A stretch of DNA of 64,000 nucleotides from Isoetes taiwanensis. Its lineage: Eukaryota; Streptophyta; Lycopodiopsida; Isoetales; Isoetaceae. Below the pieces are notes generated by a model that was given only the letters and a program-made list of their open reading frames with translations, did not search any database and was not told where the DNA came from. The stretch's first letter is position 1. Every line of letters starts with the position of its first letter. The DNA is taken from positions 1 to 64,000 of the forward strand of contig JAJEKV010000904.1 in NCBI GenBank assembly GCA_021234155.1, written 5' to 3'. Shown here piece after piece: positions 45,811-57,612 of the stretch. A program made the position numbers and the translations under genes.

Positions 45811-45922
45811 AACCGCATTGGTTGGGGGTTTCTGAAATAAACCCCTGGCCGGGCGCCTGCTACCAGCCTTCAGCCATGGCGGCGCCGGGAGGTTTATTTC
45901 AGAAACCCTCCCCAATGCGGTT
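45811..45922. repeat. Foldback element (about 112 bp hairpin)
   Basis: Arms of about 31 bp, AACCGCATTGGTTGGGGGTT... (45811-45842) and ...AACCCTCCCCAATGCGGTT (45891-45922), pair almost perfectly. A second stem inside pairs GGCCGGGCGCC with GGCGCCGGG, leaving a loop of about 20 nt. It is a snap-back MITE or a potential structured-RNA hairpin. Confidence 0.85.
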
Positions 45923-47520
45923 TCCTCCATCATTGAAGTAGCTATAAGTCTTTAATCCTTGTGAGACCCAATAGATGTCCATAAAGTATTTCACATCCAC
46001 GATATTTTAAGATGGAATAAGGAAGTCAAAAGAATTACATGGAATTTTTCTTCCCTCTTTTCCTCTGGATTGTAGAGAGGTGCCAGATGGCAGCACGCAG
46101 GATTAAAGATCACACGGAATTTGCGACCCATTTTTCCATGTGGTTAGGCACTACCCATCCTCTACCCTTCATTATGAATGGGGGCATTTGGGATGCCATT
46201 TCCTGTTTATCCGGTGGCTGCTGCGACTGATCCTAGCCTAGTTCTGGCAAAAATCTACCTGCCCTGCCCTGCGAAAACTTTGCACTACAAAACTCTGCCC
46301 TGCGATAATTCTGCCCTGCAAAAGATCTTCCAAAGTTTTCGCAAAACTTTGCCCAGAGGGGGTCTAACCCATGCTTGCAAAGCATTTCTGAGATGGGAAG
46401 AAAAACTGCCATTATAGAAAAAAGAGACGATTCGGCAATGCCCAACACAGTCAAACAGATTTTTGCGAAAAGGTTTGCCCAACAGAATCGAATAATAGGT
46501 TCTGCAAAAACTTTGAAACACGATCAAACTAAAAACTTTGCGACAAGCCTCAAAGAACAGGTGCATTGATGACCTAGAGAACCAATCATGCGAATGAAGT
46601 GAGTCGACTTCCATTGCGCATTGTAGGGACCACCATGCGGCAGCAGAGTATATTGGATACCAACAAAATGTTTTGTATGGTGTTTGCATAGTTAACATGA
46701 GTTACATTTTGCATAATTTTTGGTCCAAGAACGTGTATCTCAGGCCGATTCACAGAAAATATTTATAGTTATAGTTAACTGACCACCAATAATCTATGGT
46801 TCATGCAATCATGTGAGTATTTGCACAAGGACCAAGGTGGCAATATGCCCGAAAAAGGCAAGAATGGTTAAATCTACTAAATTGAAGCGAATTTTAGCTT
46901 GAAAAGTTGACAACCTTTTGTATGCAAACTTTAGCATTCCAACGGAGGCATGCTCGAGTTTTTATATTGTTAATGCAACCATTTTGGTATTAAAATCCGT
47001 TGACCCGGTGGAGATATCAAGTCTGATTTCAAGGGCCAGATGCTGCACCATGGCGAAGATCCGACGGTCAGGAAAGACAAAGGTAATTATGCCAACTTAC
47101 ATGTTGCAGGTGGTCATCGTGCTTTGAAAAGAGCCTAGGGCCTCGTTTGTGCAAACGTACATTACATTACAGTTGGACAGATTCTCTGCAAAATGGTGGA
47201 TACCACATGTACTACGTCATGACACGGATTGGGACAATGCCATAAACGGAGGATCCCTCAGTCAGAATATTACTATTCCTCGAGAACAACTCAAATCCCA
47301 GTGTGAACACACAGACCATGTCATTCTCATTTGCATCCCGATTTATACACGTCTATTATACACTTCATCCGCCTCGTCTGCTTGAAAAGTACGAGACGTT
47401 GTGCTTATAAGACCCCCTCTAATAGGGTGCTGTGTCGGTGCTAAGATTTTTTTTTTTTTAAATCATTTCTTCTCTACCCTGTGTTCCCCTAGAACGTCAT
47501 TATGATGATGAGAGTCCTCC
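45923..47520. other. Intergenic DNA
   Basis: No gene recognised. 46250-46560 has recurring CTGCCCTGC and ACTTTGC words. A T-run is at 47448-47459. Confidence 0.4.
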
Positions 47521-47522
47521 TC

Positions 47523-50500
47523 TTAGAGAGAGATTAATTGAATACCTTGAAAGAAGTTCCTCGGCATTTTAGCTGTACACTTTTCAGAAATTGGCTTCAT
47601 GGGTTTGTACGCTGCATTTTTTTCCATCATTTTAAAGCGAGTTTCAATCGATACCCTTTCCAAATCCTGGGCATTTCGTATAATCTCTGAAGCTGATGAC
47701 GCTAACTTATCCAATCTGAAACAAGCAAATGATAGCAGTGTAAGATAGAGAGCTGAAACGACAATAGTTCCATGACTGATATTGTAAAAACCAAAAAATG
47801 CAATACCTCAAGAAGTCATCGTTTAAATGCTTAATTCGTCTCTTAAACCCCTCAACAAGTATCCCTGCGCCACAAATCTTCTCATTCTCTACTTTTCAAC
47901 ATGCCTGCAACAATAGAATTTGTTTAAGACAGGAGATCTGTAGCAAGTAAGAAATTAAGGTTTTGACAACTGAAGGTACATACCAGTCATGAATACTAGA
48001 ACTGCATTTAGGGCAGATGATATTCCTGTTCTTGCTTCCAGCCAATCTGCATGCCTCCCCTAAGGCAAATTTTGCTAAGGTATATACTGCACATTCTCGA
48101 TCTTCTAGAAGAAGCTATTCATGAAATCAGCAAGTATAGGGTGATAACATTCTGCATCAACTTCGTCGTCATTTTTAGCCTTCGTTTTGCTTTCGAACAA
48201 ACATTGGAAGAATTTGATCCGTGCACTCCATTATCAACACATTCTCCTCCTAGGCAATAAAGCTAGAGTTAAAGGATGGTGCAAAATATATACATTTCAC
48301 GCTCATCCATGTAACATACACCATCAAACAGGAGACATTTTTTACAGCGACCAGATCCAATGCATGACTGCAGGTCCATTACTATGTTTTACCCGGCCAT
48401 AGAACATACAATTTTTTTTTTCACTGGTTGAAGAAACCATGTAGTATTTGCATACCTTCTCACATTGCCGATTGGAAGCTTCAGCCCACTGCATGAGAGC
48501 ATCACTACAAACAAGAAAAAATCACTTTGTGAAGCTTAAATCACAGCCTGCTCTTACTACAATTTGACTCGTCAGGGAACATGCATATTAACATGTTCAC
48601 AGTTTAAGCACATAATGGAAAGCTTCAACTGAATATCAAAAAGTACAAATTCAGGCTCTAACCTGTTAGAAGGAAAATGCGCGACTTGCTCAGATATTGC
48701 AATATGCCATGGCACAAGCAACTCAAAGTTCAGTTTTCTTTTTCTGGGCAATTTTGTAGAGATGGAATCATCAAGTTTTTTATCATCATTTGGCTGTTCT
48801 GAAAGAGAAGTAACCTGACTCCCACATTCTGAACTTTCTTCAGCTGTTTGGAAAGAATGCTTGCCGTTGGATATGTTTTGCCAGGTGTTTGCCGTGGAAC
48901 CAGGGCTTCACAGCATGATGGAATTCCCATGCTCGCCTGCCCTCCTGAAAGTAATGAACTCTGATCTTCTTCCTCTGGAAAAGCCCGCTTGACATGGCCC
49001 ACATGGTGTATAGAATTGTTGGTATTAATGCAATGTTGTTTTGCTCCACTTTGGATGCTTAAGCTGCTATTGCTTCTACCCCATTTTCAGTAATGGTGTG
49101 CTTGCTTTCTGCAGAGGCAGAAATAAGTGCCGGAGATGTACACATAACACTACTGTTTGGTGCATAGGAAGGTTGGACTGAACCTACGCTGAACTCGGAC
49201 TGTACCTCGGCTGAAATGATGGATGACTTTTAACACCTAAAATGTAAATAACTATTACTCTGGAATCATTTGCAAAAGACACATAGGCCACAACAATTTC
49301 AGTTGCTATGGGGTTACCCGCGGGTATGTTCCTCAGTTTTTGTCATGCCAACCTGGGTGTCAGCCATTCCTTGACACTTAGAATTAGCACCATTGATGTA
49401 GCTAGGGTATGCATCACCTGGAAGATTTGGGGAACTGAGAAGCGATGGCGATGCAATAATACATGGCGATATGCAGCCTTGGTATGGTTGCTGCTGAGAG
49501 GTGAACATCGAAGGAGCAACCGACACTTCTGATTGCAAAGGAGTTTCTTCTTCTGATCCCCGCCTCGGTGTCACTGGTCTGGAAATATTGCCTTGAAATG
49601 TAAGCTACAGATCATGTGAAGAGATCAGAAAGGAACCCCTCAAAAACACACCTTGATATCGGCGATGAAAGATTTCCAGTTGAGTTGTTACTGAGGTGGA
49701 GAGCTTCTGTTCCATAAACTAGCCCGGGGTGGCACCTTGTCTGTGTAAAGCAGAAAACCTTTATTATAGCAAAATAACGACTGATTGACTGAAAGGATAC
49801 AAAACATGCTTACCTCTTGCATAGACTGCAGCAAGTATGCAGGAAGCATTCCCCACTGCATGTTGCCATATGTGGATGCCAACACTGCATCACCTCCAGC
49901 AACAGGCCACTTATAGAAGCCACCCAACTGTACTGTAGAGGCAACATGAACTGGGGTAGCTGACTCAGTGGACTGATAAGGGTACAGATAACCAGTAGGA
50001 GTTTGTATCCAGGCACTCATAGCAGGAGGTTGCTCTTTATGACTGTCGTGCCTCTGCCCCTGTGTGGGGTTCTTAGGCTGTAGACACTCCATCTGCCCGC
50101 GACTAGCACCAATTGTTTCCAATGACTTGGGATCTTTGACATGATGATCCTGATACTCGGAATAATTTTTAACAGAATTATATCTTGTGTCTGGCAGTAT
50201 ATTTCTATCTCGGTTGCCATTTGACTGTGCTTGGAATGGGTAACCATACAACTTGTATCCACGTTATTTGCATAAATGATTTTAGCTGGTAATGGGCTGT
50301 AAATGACAGAAGAGGCCTGTTTACCTTCTGCTGCCAGTGTAGTGCCAAATGGAAGTTTTTGGGAAAAAACATCTGTTTCTGAAGCATCTGCTTTTGTGAA
50401 ATTCTGTTTGGTGCATCCTGCCATCAAACTTGCAGAACCATCTCCACTCTTAATTTCTGCAATTGTTAGAGATTGTCCTCCCACACTAGAATGTGACTTA

Positions 50501-50580
50501 AAGTTACTCGAGGCACTTGGACTCTGTACAAGCCACATATTTTCATTACATGTAGGATGTGGTTCCAATTAAAAATAATT
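47523..50580 (-). pseudogene. Unrecognised multi-exon plant gene, frameshifted
   Basis: Exon-like segments on the minus strand: 50568-50255 (SNFKSHSSVGGQSLTIAEIK), 50251-49815 (YGYPFQAQSNGNRDRN, then AMSAWIQTPTGYLYPYQSTE and GNMQWGMLPAYLLQSMQE, with a GT donor), 49595-49314 (RPVTPRRGSEEETPLQSEVS), about 49210-48660 (several frames, ending KLPRKRKLNFELLVPWHIAI, SEQVAHFPSN), 48510-48455 (SDALMQWAEASNRQCEK), about 48130-47990 (EDRECAVYTLAKFALGEACR, then ICPKCSSSIHDW), 47880-47809 (ICGAGILVEGFKRRIKHLND) and 47714-47530 (LDKLASSASEIIRNAQDLER, KMMEKNAAYKPMKPI). The last two join in frame across GAG|GTATTG...TTTCAG|ATTGG. One-base shifts near 50250, 49060 and 48830 break it, so it is probably an unprocessed pseudogene or has sequence errors. 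I do not recognise the family; a CxxC pair (CPKC) is the only motif seen. Confidence 0.55.
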
Positions 50581-51960
50581 CTGATCAGTTGCCACTTTGC
50601 TAGGTGTCATTTTTGAAATATGACGCTAGCTTCCTTCACTTATCTACTGCTAGTATCCTCAATTCAAGGGCCAGCATTTCTGCAAATGCTATATCTAATG
50701 CCTGTATGTAATAAGCTATGTTCCTTCTGCACTGTCTACTGCAAAGCCACATACTTATTCCAGAGAGCCCCAACTTAGTCTGCCAAGAGACTAGGTTACT
50801 ACTTTCCAAATTTCCGTTGGTGAATCTTTGCCATAGAGTTTTGCCTCTAGGTTTTGAGATTGCAGTTCTGCTTTAGATGTAACTTATGTAATGTTAATCC
50901 AGAAAGGAACTTTGCTCCAATGACACTGGCATCTTACCTAGCTACCTGCCAATTGTGCATAAAGAATCGGCTGCACTATCAGAACAAATTTATAGGAAGT
51001 AAAAACAAAAAACATCTCAATAAGCTACAGCTATAAGTGTGTAGAATATGCATTTGACAGAGGCCGGAAGCTAGAAACAGGAAGAGTTCACAATCAGAAA
51101 GACAAGGCAACAGGACCATTGCTTTAATGGCCGCCGTAGCTGCTACCTACTTTACGGAGGCGGTTTAACCAGTCTAGTAGAAATAGGTTTGTGTGAACAT
51201 ATTTTCTATTATACCCGCGAAAGGAATAGACAAGCGCATAAAACATGAGGCTGAAACAATACCGTGGATAGTAAAACTGTCGAAGTCTTCTTCATCTTCG
51301 TAAATCGAAAACTCTCTTTTTAGTCGACTTGTGCCTTCCCGATGAATATCTTGCAGAATCCATATATAGGCTCAAATCCTCAAATTTACAGATATAACTT
51401 CTGCAGCCTCTCTGGTCAGCTGATTGTCGATCATTCTAGACGAATTAGATATTGCAAGAACCCTGCGTAAAGCTGCGAAGTGCACAAAAAAATACTCATC
51501 ACAAAGTTCCGCATTTTATCATCGCTCATAGCCTCAAATCCAATAAAATTTAGCTCAAAAGCTTCCTTAAACAAAGCAATACAGGAGGAACGGAATGGCA
51601 CATTTTTTCTTCAGCAAACCTCTGGTTAAGGAGCTGCATTATTTATTCTTTCAACGCTGAAAGATCCATCTACCTGTTTAGATGCTACACCACACCAAAC
51701 CACATTCGGGAGCAAAAAAAAAAATATTTGGGCACCGGAACAGGGGAGCCAATTGAGGGGACCAAAGGCCGATCCGAGTTCCGGCTCTGCTGCAGAGTAA
51801 AGAAGACGAAAAATCACAAAAAGCATTCTGTAGTCCACAAGGGAAAGGAGAGCTGCCATAGCCAGGTCAACCAGATTTAGCAGCGCTGCTAATAGTGTTC
51901 TCTTTCTCTGACACCAGGCTGTCGGTGGCGCCGATTTGGCCGAGATCAAAACTGGCTGGC
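50581..51960. other. Region upstream of the frameshifted gene
   Basis: Probably first exons/introns or UTR of the gene at 47.5-50.6 kb. A minus-strand segment near 51335-51270 (SRLKREFSIYEDEEDFDSFT) could be an exon, followed by a GT. Nothing else is identifiable. Confidence 0.35.
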
Positions 51961-51968
51961 GGAAAAGC

Positions 51969-51990
51969 TCCCGCGAAATGATTTGGCGGG
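51969..51990. promoter_or_regulatory. Paired E2F-type sites
   Basis: TCCCGCGAAA (51969-51978; TTTCGCGG on the minus strand) and TTTGGCGGG (51982-51990) both fit the E2F/DP consensus TTTSSCGS. They lie four bases apart. If the decayed gene on the minus strand started near 51.9 kb, this would have been a cell-cycle (G1/S) promoter; the link is inferred. Confidence 0.5.
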
Positions 51991-52150
51991 CCGCTAAATT
52001 TAGCGGATGTCATGCAGAACGTTCCTTGCACTGATTCGCGTGAAAGGTGGTTGGGGAAAGGGACCCTCGGGATTGGCTTATCGTATATATATACCTATAC
52101 GGTTACATATTCTGACTCCTTTATCTATACCATTGCGTATTTTAACCCCC

Positions 52151-52290
52151 ATTAGTGAAATTAAATTTATCCTTCGTAATGTAGTGTCGTGGCAGAATCA
52201 TGACCGTTCGATATTTTGCGGAAATGAATCACCAACCGTTGGATTTACCCCACATCACTATATTAAGGGTAAATTTAATTTCACCCCATT
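52151..52290. repeat. MITE-like inverted repeat (140 bp)
   Basis: ATTAGTGAAATTAAATTTAT (52151-52170, continuing CCTT) pairs with AAGGGTAAATTTAATTTCAC (52265-52284). The inner part contains two ACCGTT(C/G)GAT words. No coding capacity. Confidence 0.65.
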
Positions 52291-53024
52291 ATTACCATGT
52301 ATTTTGTGTTCTTGTCTCTACAGTGGCGCAGTGACTCATACCATGTGTATTTTTCTACCCTACCCATGTATTTCTCTAACTTTGTCCCTTGCTCCTTATT
52401 CATCCACCATTGACAAGGCACCCCTTAATATGTCTATTTTTTCTTGACTCTGATGGTCTTTTATAACTGTCTTCTCTTCCTGGTCCAACTGCTTAGAGTG
52501 TATGCTCGTATTTTTCTTCTTTTTTTTCTTGACAGACACGAGCTCACAATTCTTCTCTGGTGGGCCATCTTGTCTGCCTTGTTTTCCATCTCATGCACGT
52601 ATACAATCTTGATAAAAGCTATAATTAGATCATGTATTTGTGATGTACTGCTAATTCTTTGTCCCAAATAGGCGGCGTATGGCGGCGTATCTAACACTTT
52701 GTCATTTTCTATAAGACAAATGTACATGTGGAGAATGTTACTAACTAATTTTTAATTATGCCTTGACCAAGGGAAGATATTACTTCCAATTATTTTCCAA
52801 TTATTTCAATAAAATGTTGTTAAAATGATGTTGGGATATATCTATGAACTGTACAATATTCTATTAATGGGTGCTTTAAAAAATAAGAAAAGCGGAGGAG
52901 AAGAAGCAATTTTTATGCCATTGCCACATGGTAGCATTCCATTGGATATCGTCACACATACCATTGCTTGCTAAGTCCCGCCCTCAACCACGCTTTGCAT
53001 TGAGGCGAAGAAACACGATCTTAG
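52291..53024. other. Intergenic DNA
   Basis: No gene recognised. GGCGGCGTAT occurs twice near 52671-52690. Confidence 0.4.
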
Positions 53025-53310
53025 AGCCGTATGTTGAGGGCCTGAAAGCGGCTCTTTGTTTCGATTATGGTCATTTATAACTTAGGAGCACTTATAATTT
53101 GAGAAATATGAAATCTGGGATGCCCTATGGTTTGCCGCGATATAAATTAAAGAGAACTCTAGCCTTTATTAAGATTAATTCAATGTCTATTAAAAATGAT
53201 TTTTAGCGATACATCTAGCGATCTAGCATGATTATTTTTTCTATTGAATCTATGGTTTAACTTTTAACAACCCATTCAACGGTTAGAGGTATGGTTCATG
53301 GTTTCGGGGA
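53025..53310 (+). repeat. Uninterrupted copy of the repeat split at 17.6/19.4 kb
   Basis: Matches 17589-17670 (TATGTTG...; TTCGATTATGGTCATTTATA versus TTCGCTTATGGTCATTTATG) and then continues to match 19366-19560 (GAGAAATATGAAAT; GATTATTTT(T)TCTATTGAATCTATGGTTT; AACAACCCATTCAACGGTTA). It therefore shows the sequence without the 1.7-kb insertion. The copies are clearly diverged. Confidence 0.65.
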
Positions 53311-54310
53311 ATAGTCATGTATACATCCATTTCAAACCCCTCTAAAACCTCAAGTTATTTATGTGGATGATAGCGCAACTAGAGGTCGAACCCTAATATG
53401 ATGGGCCATTTGCACCAATTCTCCCCGATGCAAAAGTACTTTATTCTATCTGACTAGAGTGCTATAGAGTTAAACATTGCCCTAGACAATAACTCATGGC
53501 ATACTCCCACATTCTTTAGTTGTTGCGTTGTAGTATTAGAGTTTGACAGTTTTACCATTAAAAGATCTTTTATAATTAAAAAAAAATACTCCTGGGCTCA
53601 TATGTCATTAAATACATAGCGCAAAGATCCACACTTCAAAATTAAAGGACATTGAATCAACATAGCTTAACATCCATTTATCTTATATGCTTGACTAAAT
53701 TAGACGCAGTTATATCGGATGATTGTTTGACTATCCTTTTATGTTGGAGATGCAGGATTTCAATCATTGAATCCTTTTTGAATATTCATTTACATCCTCA
53801 ACATCCTCTTTATGATGTGGATTACGTTGCGAGGCTTTTATAACAAACAATAATTTTGGCTGAAGTTTTGTTCAAAATAATTTGTTGATAATGCATTCTA
53901 TGTTTATGAATAGGCCATATGTCTCATGGAAATTCAATTATGCAATGCACTCATAGTTGTGCACCATCATCAATATTATTCCTTAGGTTGCACTTTGCAT
54001 CGTTTGATATCCATTAAGGTCATCAGCCTACGAGATGTGCTCATACAACTCTAATGTTGCACATAAGTAAATCCTTATTTGAACTCAACCCCATCCATCA
54101 AGATCACTATACTAGTCGGATGATCCACACACAACATAGATATTGTTCACAAATAACCAACATTGTTATGTGTGCATTTGAGGAATAATGAAGATCACGC
54201 TCAATTGAAGCGATTATCGCGGTATATCTTCCTTGGTAAGATTTAGGATGCCAATGCTTTGGAAGCGACTAAAATAACATACTACGGAAGCCGATTAATC
54301 CCACACTCTA
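53311..54310. other. AT-rich intergenic DNA
   Basis: No gene, RNA gene or repeat recognised. Confidence 0.4.
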
Positions 54311-54319
54311 TAACCATGT

Positions 54320-54490
54320 TTGCCCATGAAGAGATGTACAACAATTGCATCCATTAAATTGGTGTACATATCTCGAAAATCGAAAATATGGAATGAGATC
54401 ATGAGGAACATGAGAACAGGGATATGTGATTGCAGGATGGGACTCATTGAAGATGAATGCCACGCTCTTGATTTTGTCAGGACATTTGTG
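54320..54490 (+). pseudogene. Possible LINE C-terminal (zinc-knuckle) fragment
   Basis: Reads RTGICDCRMGLIEDECHALD followed by FVRTFVTIQ, similar in layout to LINE B's SCKLCDCRTLEDEAHVLLHC and following residues. Only this short stretch is similar, and key residues of the knuckle are altered, so the call is tentative. Confidence 0.4.
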
Positions 54491-54678
54491 ACTATTCAAG
54501 CATCAGCCGCGATATTTCACCTCATTACACCTAACCAGTTATAAATTTGCTCTTCCGGATGCGTAGTAATAGCAATATCATCCTTCATCGAGGGTCTTGA
54601 TAAGTGATATAAAATAAGTTCTACATCATCACATTGATATGTACAAATGTATCATTCCTTAGTGACTTTATTCTTGTT

Positions 54679-54810
54679 AAGGGTTTTCCCTCAAAAACTC
54701 TTAGCCGGAGAGGTTTTTTGGGTGGGGGTAATATAATCCTAGGGTAGTAATGGGCTCATTGTGCGTTCTTTCTTATATTGGGTCCCATAGACATTTTTGG
54801 TCGTCGTGGA
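54679..54810 (+). repeat. Dispersed repeat, possible LTR fragment (copy 2)
   Basis: Second copy of the sequence at 13379-13490, slightly longer, with GGGTTTTCCCTCAAAAACTC, GAGAGGTTTTTTGGG, AATCCTAGGGTAGTAATGGG, TGGGTCCCAT and GTCGTGGACATC. Confidence 0.55.
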
Positions 54811-56679
54811 CATCTCTTTTATATACGTAATTTCATCATAATTTTTTATGTCCTTATTTGTTTTATGTACATAATGTACTATGCACTTCTCTTTTATGTA
54901 TATGATGTGCACATCTTTTAGTGATATTTTAGCACAGGCATAACATTCGATTAAATGATATGTGCCTATCATTCTCTCTCTCGTAAAGGGACTCTAACTT
55001 CGAGATGCCATTTTAAAAGGATTAAAACAATGAGTAACAACATTCAGCCGAATCAAGGGGCTGCCCATATCTCCAGAGGAGCGGCTGCTCTTCCATCTTA
55101 TTCCTGCTTCTCTTTTCAAGCTATGGCCTCCAGAGCCACCATATATTCAAATTTGGTTCTGCTTGGTCCCTATGAGTCGACTTTGGCGAAACTAGATTTG
55201 CTTATAGGATTAGGTTCTTGGCGAGTAATTTTAAGTACCATTTCACTTCCTCTAGCTTTTGTCCTTTTATGCAAATTCTCAACAAATATTCAGCATCAAA
55301 TCTCATTCTGTTCTTTAATGATCAGTCCATTTTTTCTTGTGTAGCAAGTTTTTTGCATTTGCATTTGCAGCAAAGATGGAGCTACATTATAATTTAACTT
55401 AATATAGAAATAGTGTAAATGTTTGTTTGATGTCGGCATTTCTTATTGGCATTTCTTATTGGCAGATGGACAGAGAAGGTAGTGACTCTATTACAATATA
55501 TGGGAGTTTGGATGCATTATTTTATTGGCATATGGATAGAGAAGATAGTGGTTCTAATACGGGATATGGGAGTTGGATGGTGAATGAATCGGTGCTACGC
55601 CTTACACATAGGTGGAATTATGCTGTGGGTGAAGGCGTACATGCAATTACATCAAATCAATGCATTGGAGATCTGTGGCGGATGGTGAAAGTGTGAGGAT
55701 AAACTTTTGTGCAGCAAGTATCTAGTCGTGTATAGTGCCTTTGACCTGCTTGCGCTTATGGTCAACTATCCGAGAAGACTAAACCTTTATGCCTTAATGA
55801 TCAAAAACTTCATTATCTACAATGGTATTTTCTTTGAACCTTCCTATTGTTCATTAGAAAATTCATGCTTTGTCTCGATCATTGTGATTATCAAAAGTGC
55901 AAAATGTGGTATCAAACTTGATAAATTATGTTCTTTTTAAACTTGCACAAAGGAATCATTATCCAAATTTGTTTATTGGCTTAATTTTCCATACATAATG
56001 CTTGAATGTGGAAATTCGAGATCAGCAAACTTTTTTGAACTATAGTCCTCGACTTTTTGAGACTTTTGACTTTTTTGAAATGGCATCCTAAACTTGATAA
56101 TGATCAAATGAATAATCTATGTATTGCCTCAACTTCTCTCTTTACTACTATCTCTCTACTATCTATCTTTGGTTACGAATCCTATTTACTAGGATGAAAT
56201 ATTTTTAAGCTGCTCTTCAATTCCATTGGAACATACATCTCCATGAATACTCCCCTTCATGACCTCCAAGATCTTTTGTGCAACTTGACTTATCCAAAGA
56301 CATTCCTCTTTCCATTCCTTTCAAAGATGCCTTTGGTCTAGAATCCTCATTAACTCTCGGTCGGCTTGCCTCCTCAATGTCGAGAAATGTCTACATAGAT
56401 ATTTCTCGGTACTTTCGATTGTAGATCAAGTTCGGATGGAATGACAAAGGAGACAAAATTTCTCGAGGAGTCGATTTTAAACAAGATACATTGGACATGC
56501 CGGAAAACATCGGTTGAACGGTATGCTAAGAAGGTATTGGCGAAAAGAATTATATAAGAGGAGAAAATCATCTTCAAAAATTGGGTGGCTGATTCAAATG
56601 GACAAGGATGAATGGTAGCTATAAAGAGAAAAGCAAAAAGCGACTAAGGAGCAAATGAAGGATAAAGGCAAGATGGCTA
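54811..56679. other. Intergenic DNA and possible start of LINE C
   Basis: 55027-55344 and 55427-55696 are open frames without recognised motifs. TATTGGCA(G/T)ATGGA(C/T)AGAGAAG recurs at about 55456 and 55523. 56.3-56.6 kb may include decayed LINE C ORF1 sequence, but I cannot read a motif. Confidence 0.35.
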
Positions 56680-57540
56680 TAATGCTATGAAAAGCAATGG
56701 CTCTATAGTAATTGGAGAGCCTAAATTGCTAGTTAAAGGTACAATTGCTGATAAGTCATGTCATGCAACTGAAAAATTAAGCATGACCTTGAATAATATA
56801 ATCAAGGAGGCTAAACATCGGGGACAAAAAGTAGGTGTCTGTAATCTTATGGATTTTCCTATCAAAAATCTTAGCAAGAGTGGGTCTTTAATTATAAAAC
56901 TCAAGTTCGGTACTATCTAACCTCAATAGTGAATTAAATTCTAATTTAGACAAAAGCAAAGAATGTGATTTATGTCATAATCGAAAGCCTCATATAACCT
57001 CTCCCATTAAATGGCAATTAAATGAGCTTCCCATTTTGACTCCTGCTTCTACGCCTTCCCCGATTGATTTGGACTCCCCTATAGTGGATTGTTCTACCAC
57101 ACCTCAAAGATATCAAAAAGTTTGCAGTCGGATGGCCTCTTTAGGAAGATATGGTCTATGCTCACAAGGACGAAAAGATGGTGAAGAGGTAATGACTCAA
57201 GATAAAGATAGTGACTTTGTTCTTTGAGACTCGAACATAGAGTTATCGAGAAAGGAGCTTCAAGAAATGGAGAATACCGGGCAAGTTCTTGGTTCTTCCT
57301 TAAATATAAAAAATAATTCTATGTTTCCAGTTTTCTCGATGGATTTTACGACTCAAAGTGACGGTGAGAGTTATAGAAGTGATAAAGAAAATTGGGGTAA
57401 GGAAAGTACTTTTTAGAGAATCTTGATAATGCTCCCTAGGCGGATAAGAATCACATTAAAAGAAATGCTGGGAGAAATGAGAATAAATTAGATAAGGTCT
57501 TATCGGATTTGAATAAAACCCGCTCAAAATACTAGAAGCA
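56680..57540 (+). pseudogene. LINE C ORF1 C-terminal part
   Basis: Short frames (56687-56920; 57036-57227; 57228-57415) encode low-complexity Ser/Pro/Asp-rich sequence (TPASTPSPIDLDSPIVDCST) as found in the tails of plant L1 ORF1 proteins. Assignment rests mainly on its position just before ORF2. Confidence 0.45.
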
Positions 57541-57612
57541 AAATAATAATAGAGGAAATCCACAAGATCCGAAAAAGTAACTATCCTTCTTCCTTCCTCC
57601 TTCTTGGATTTA

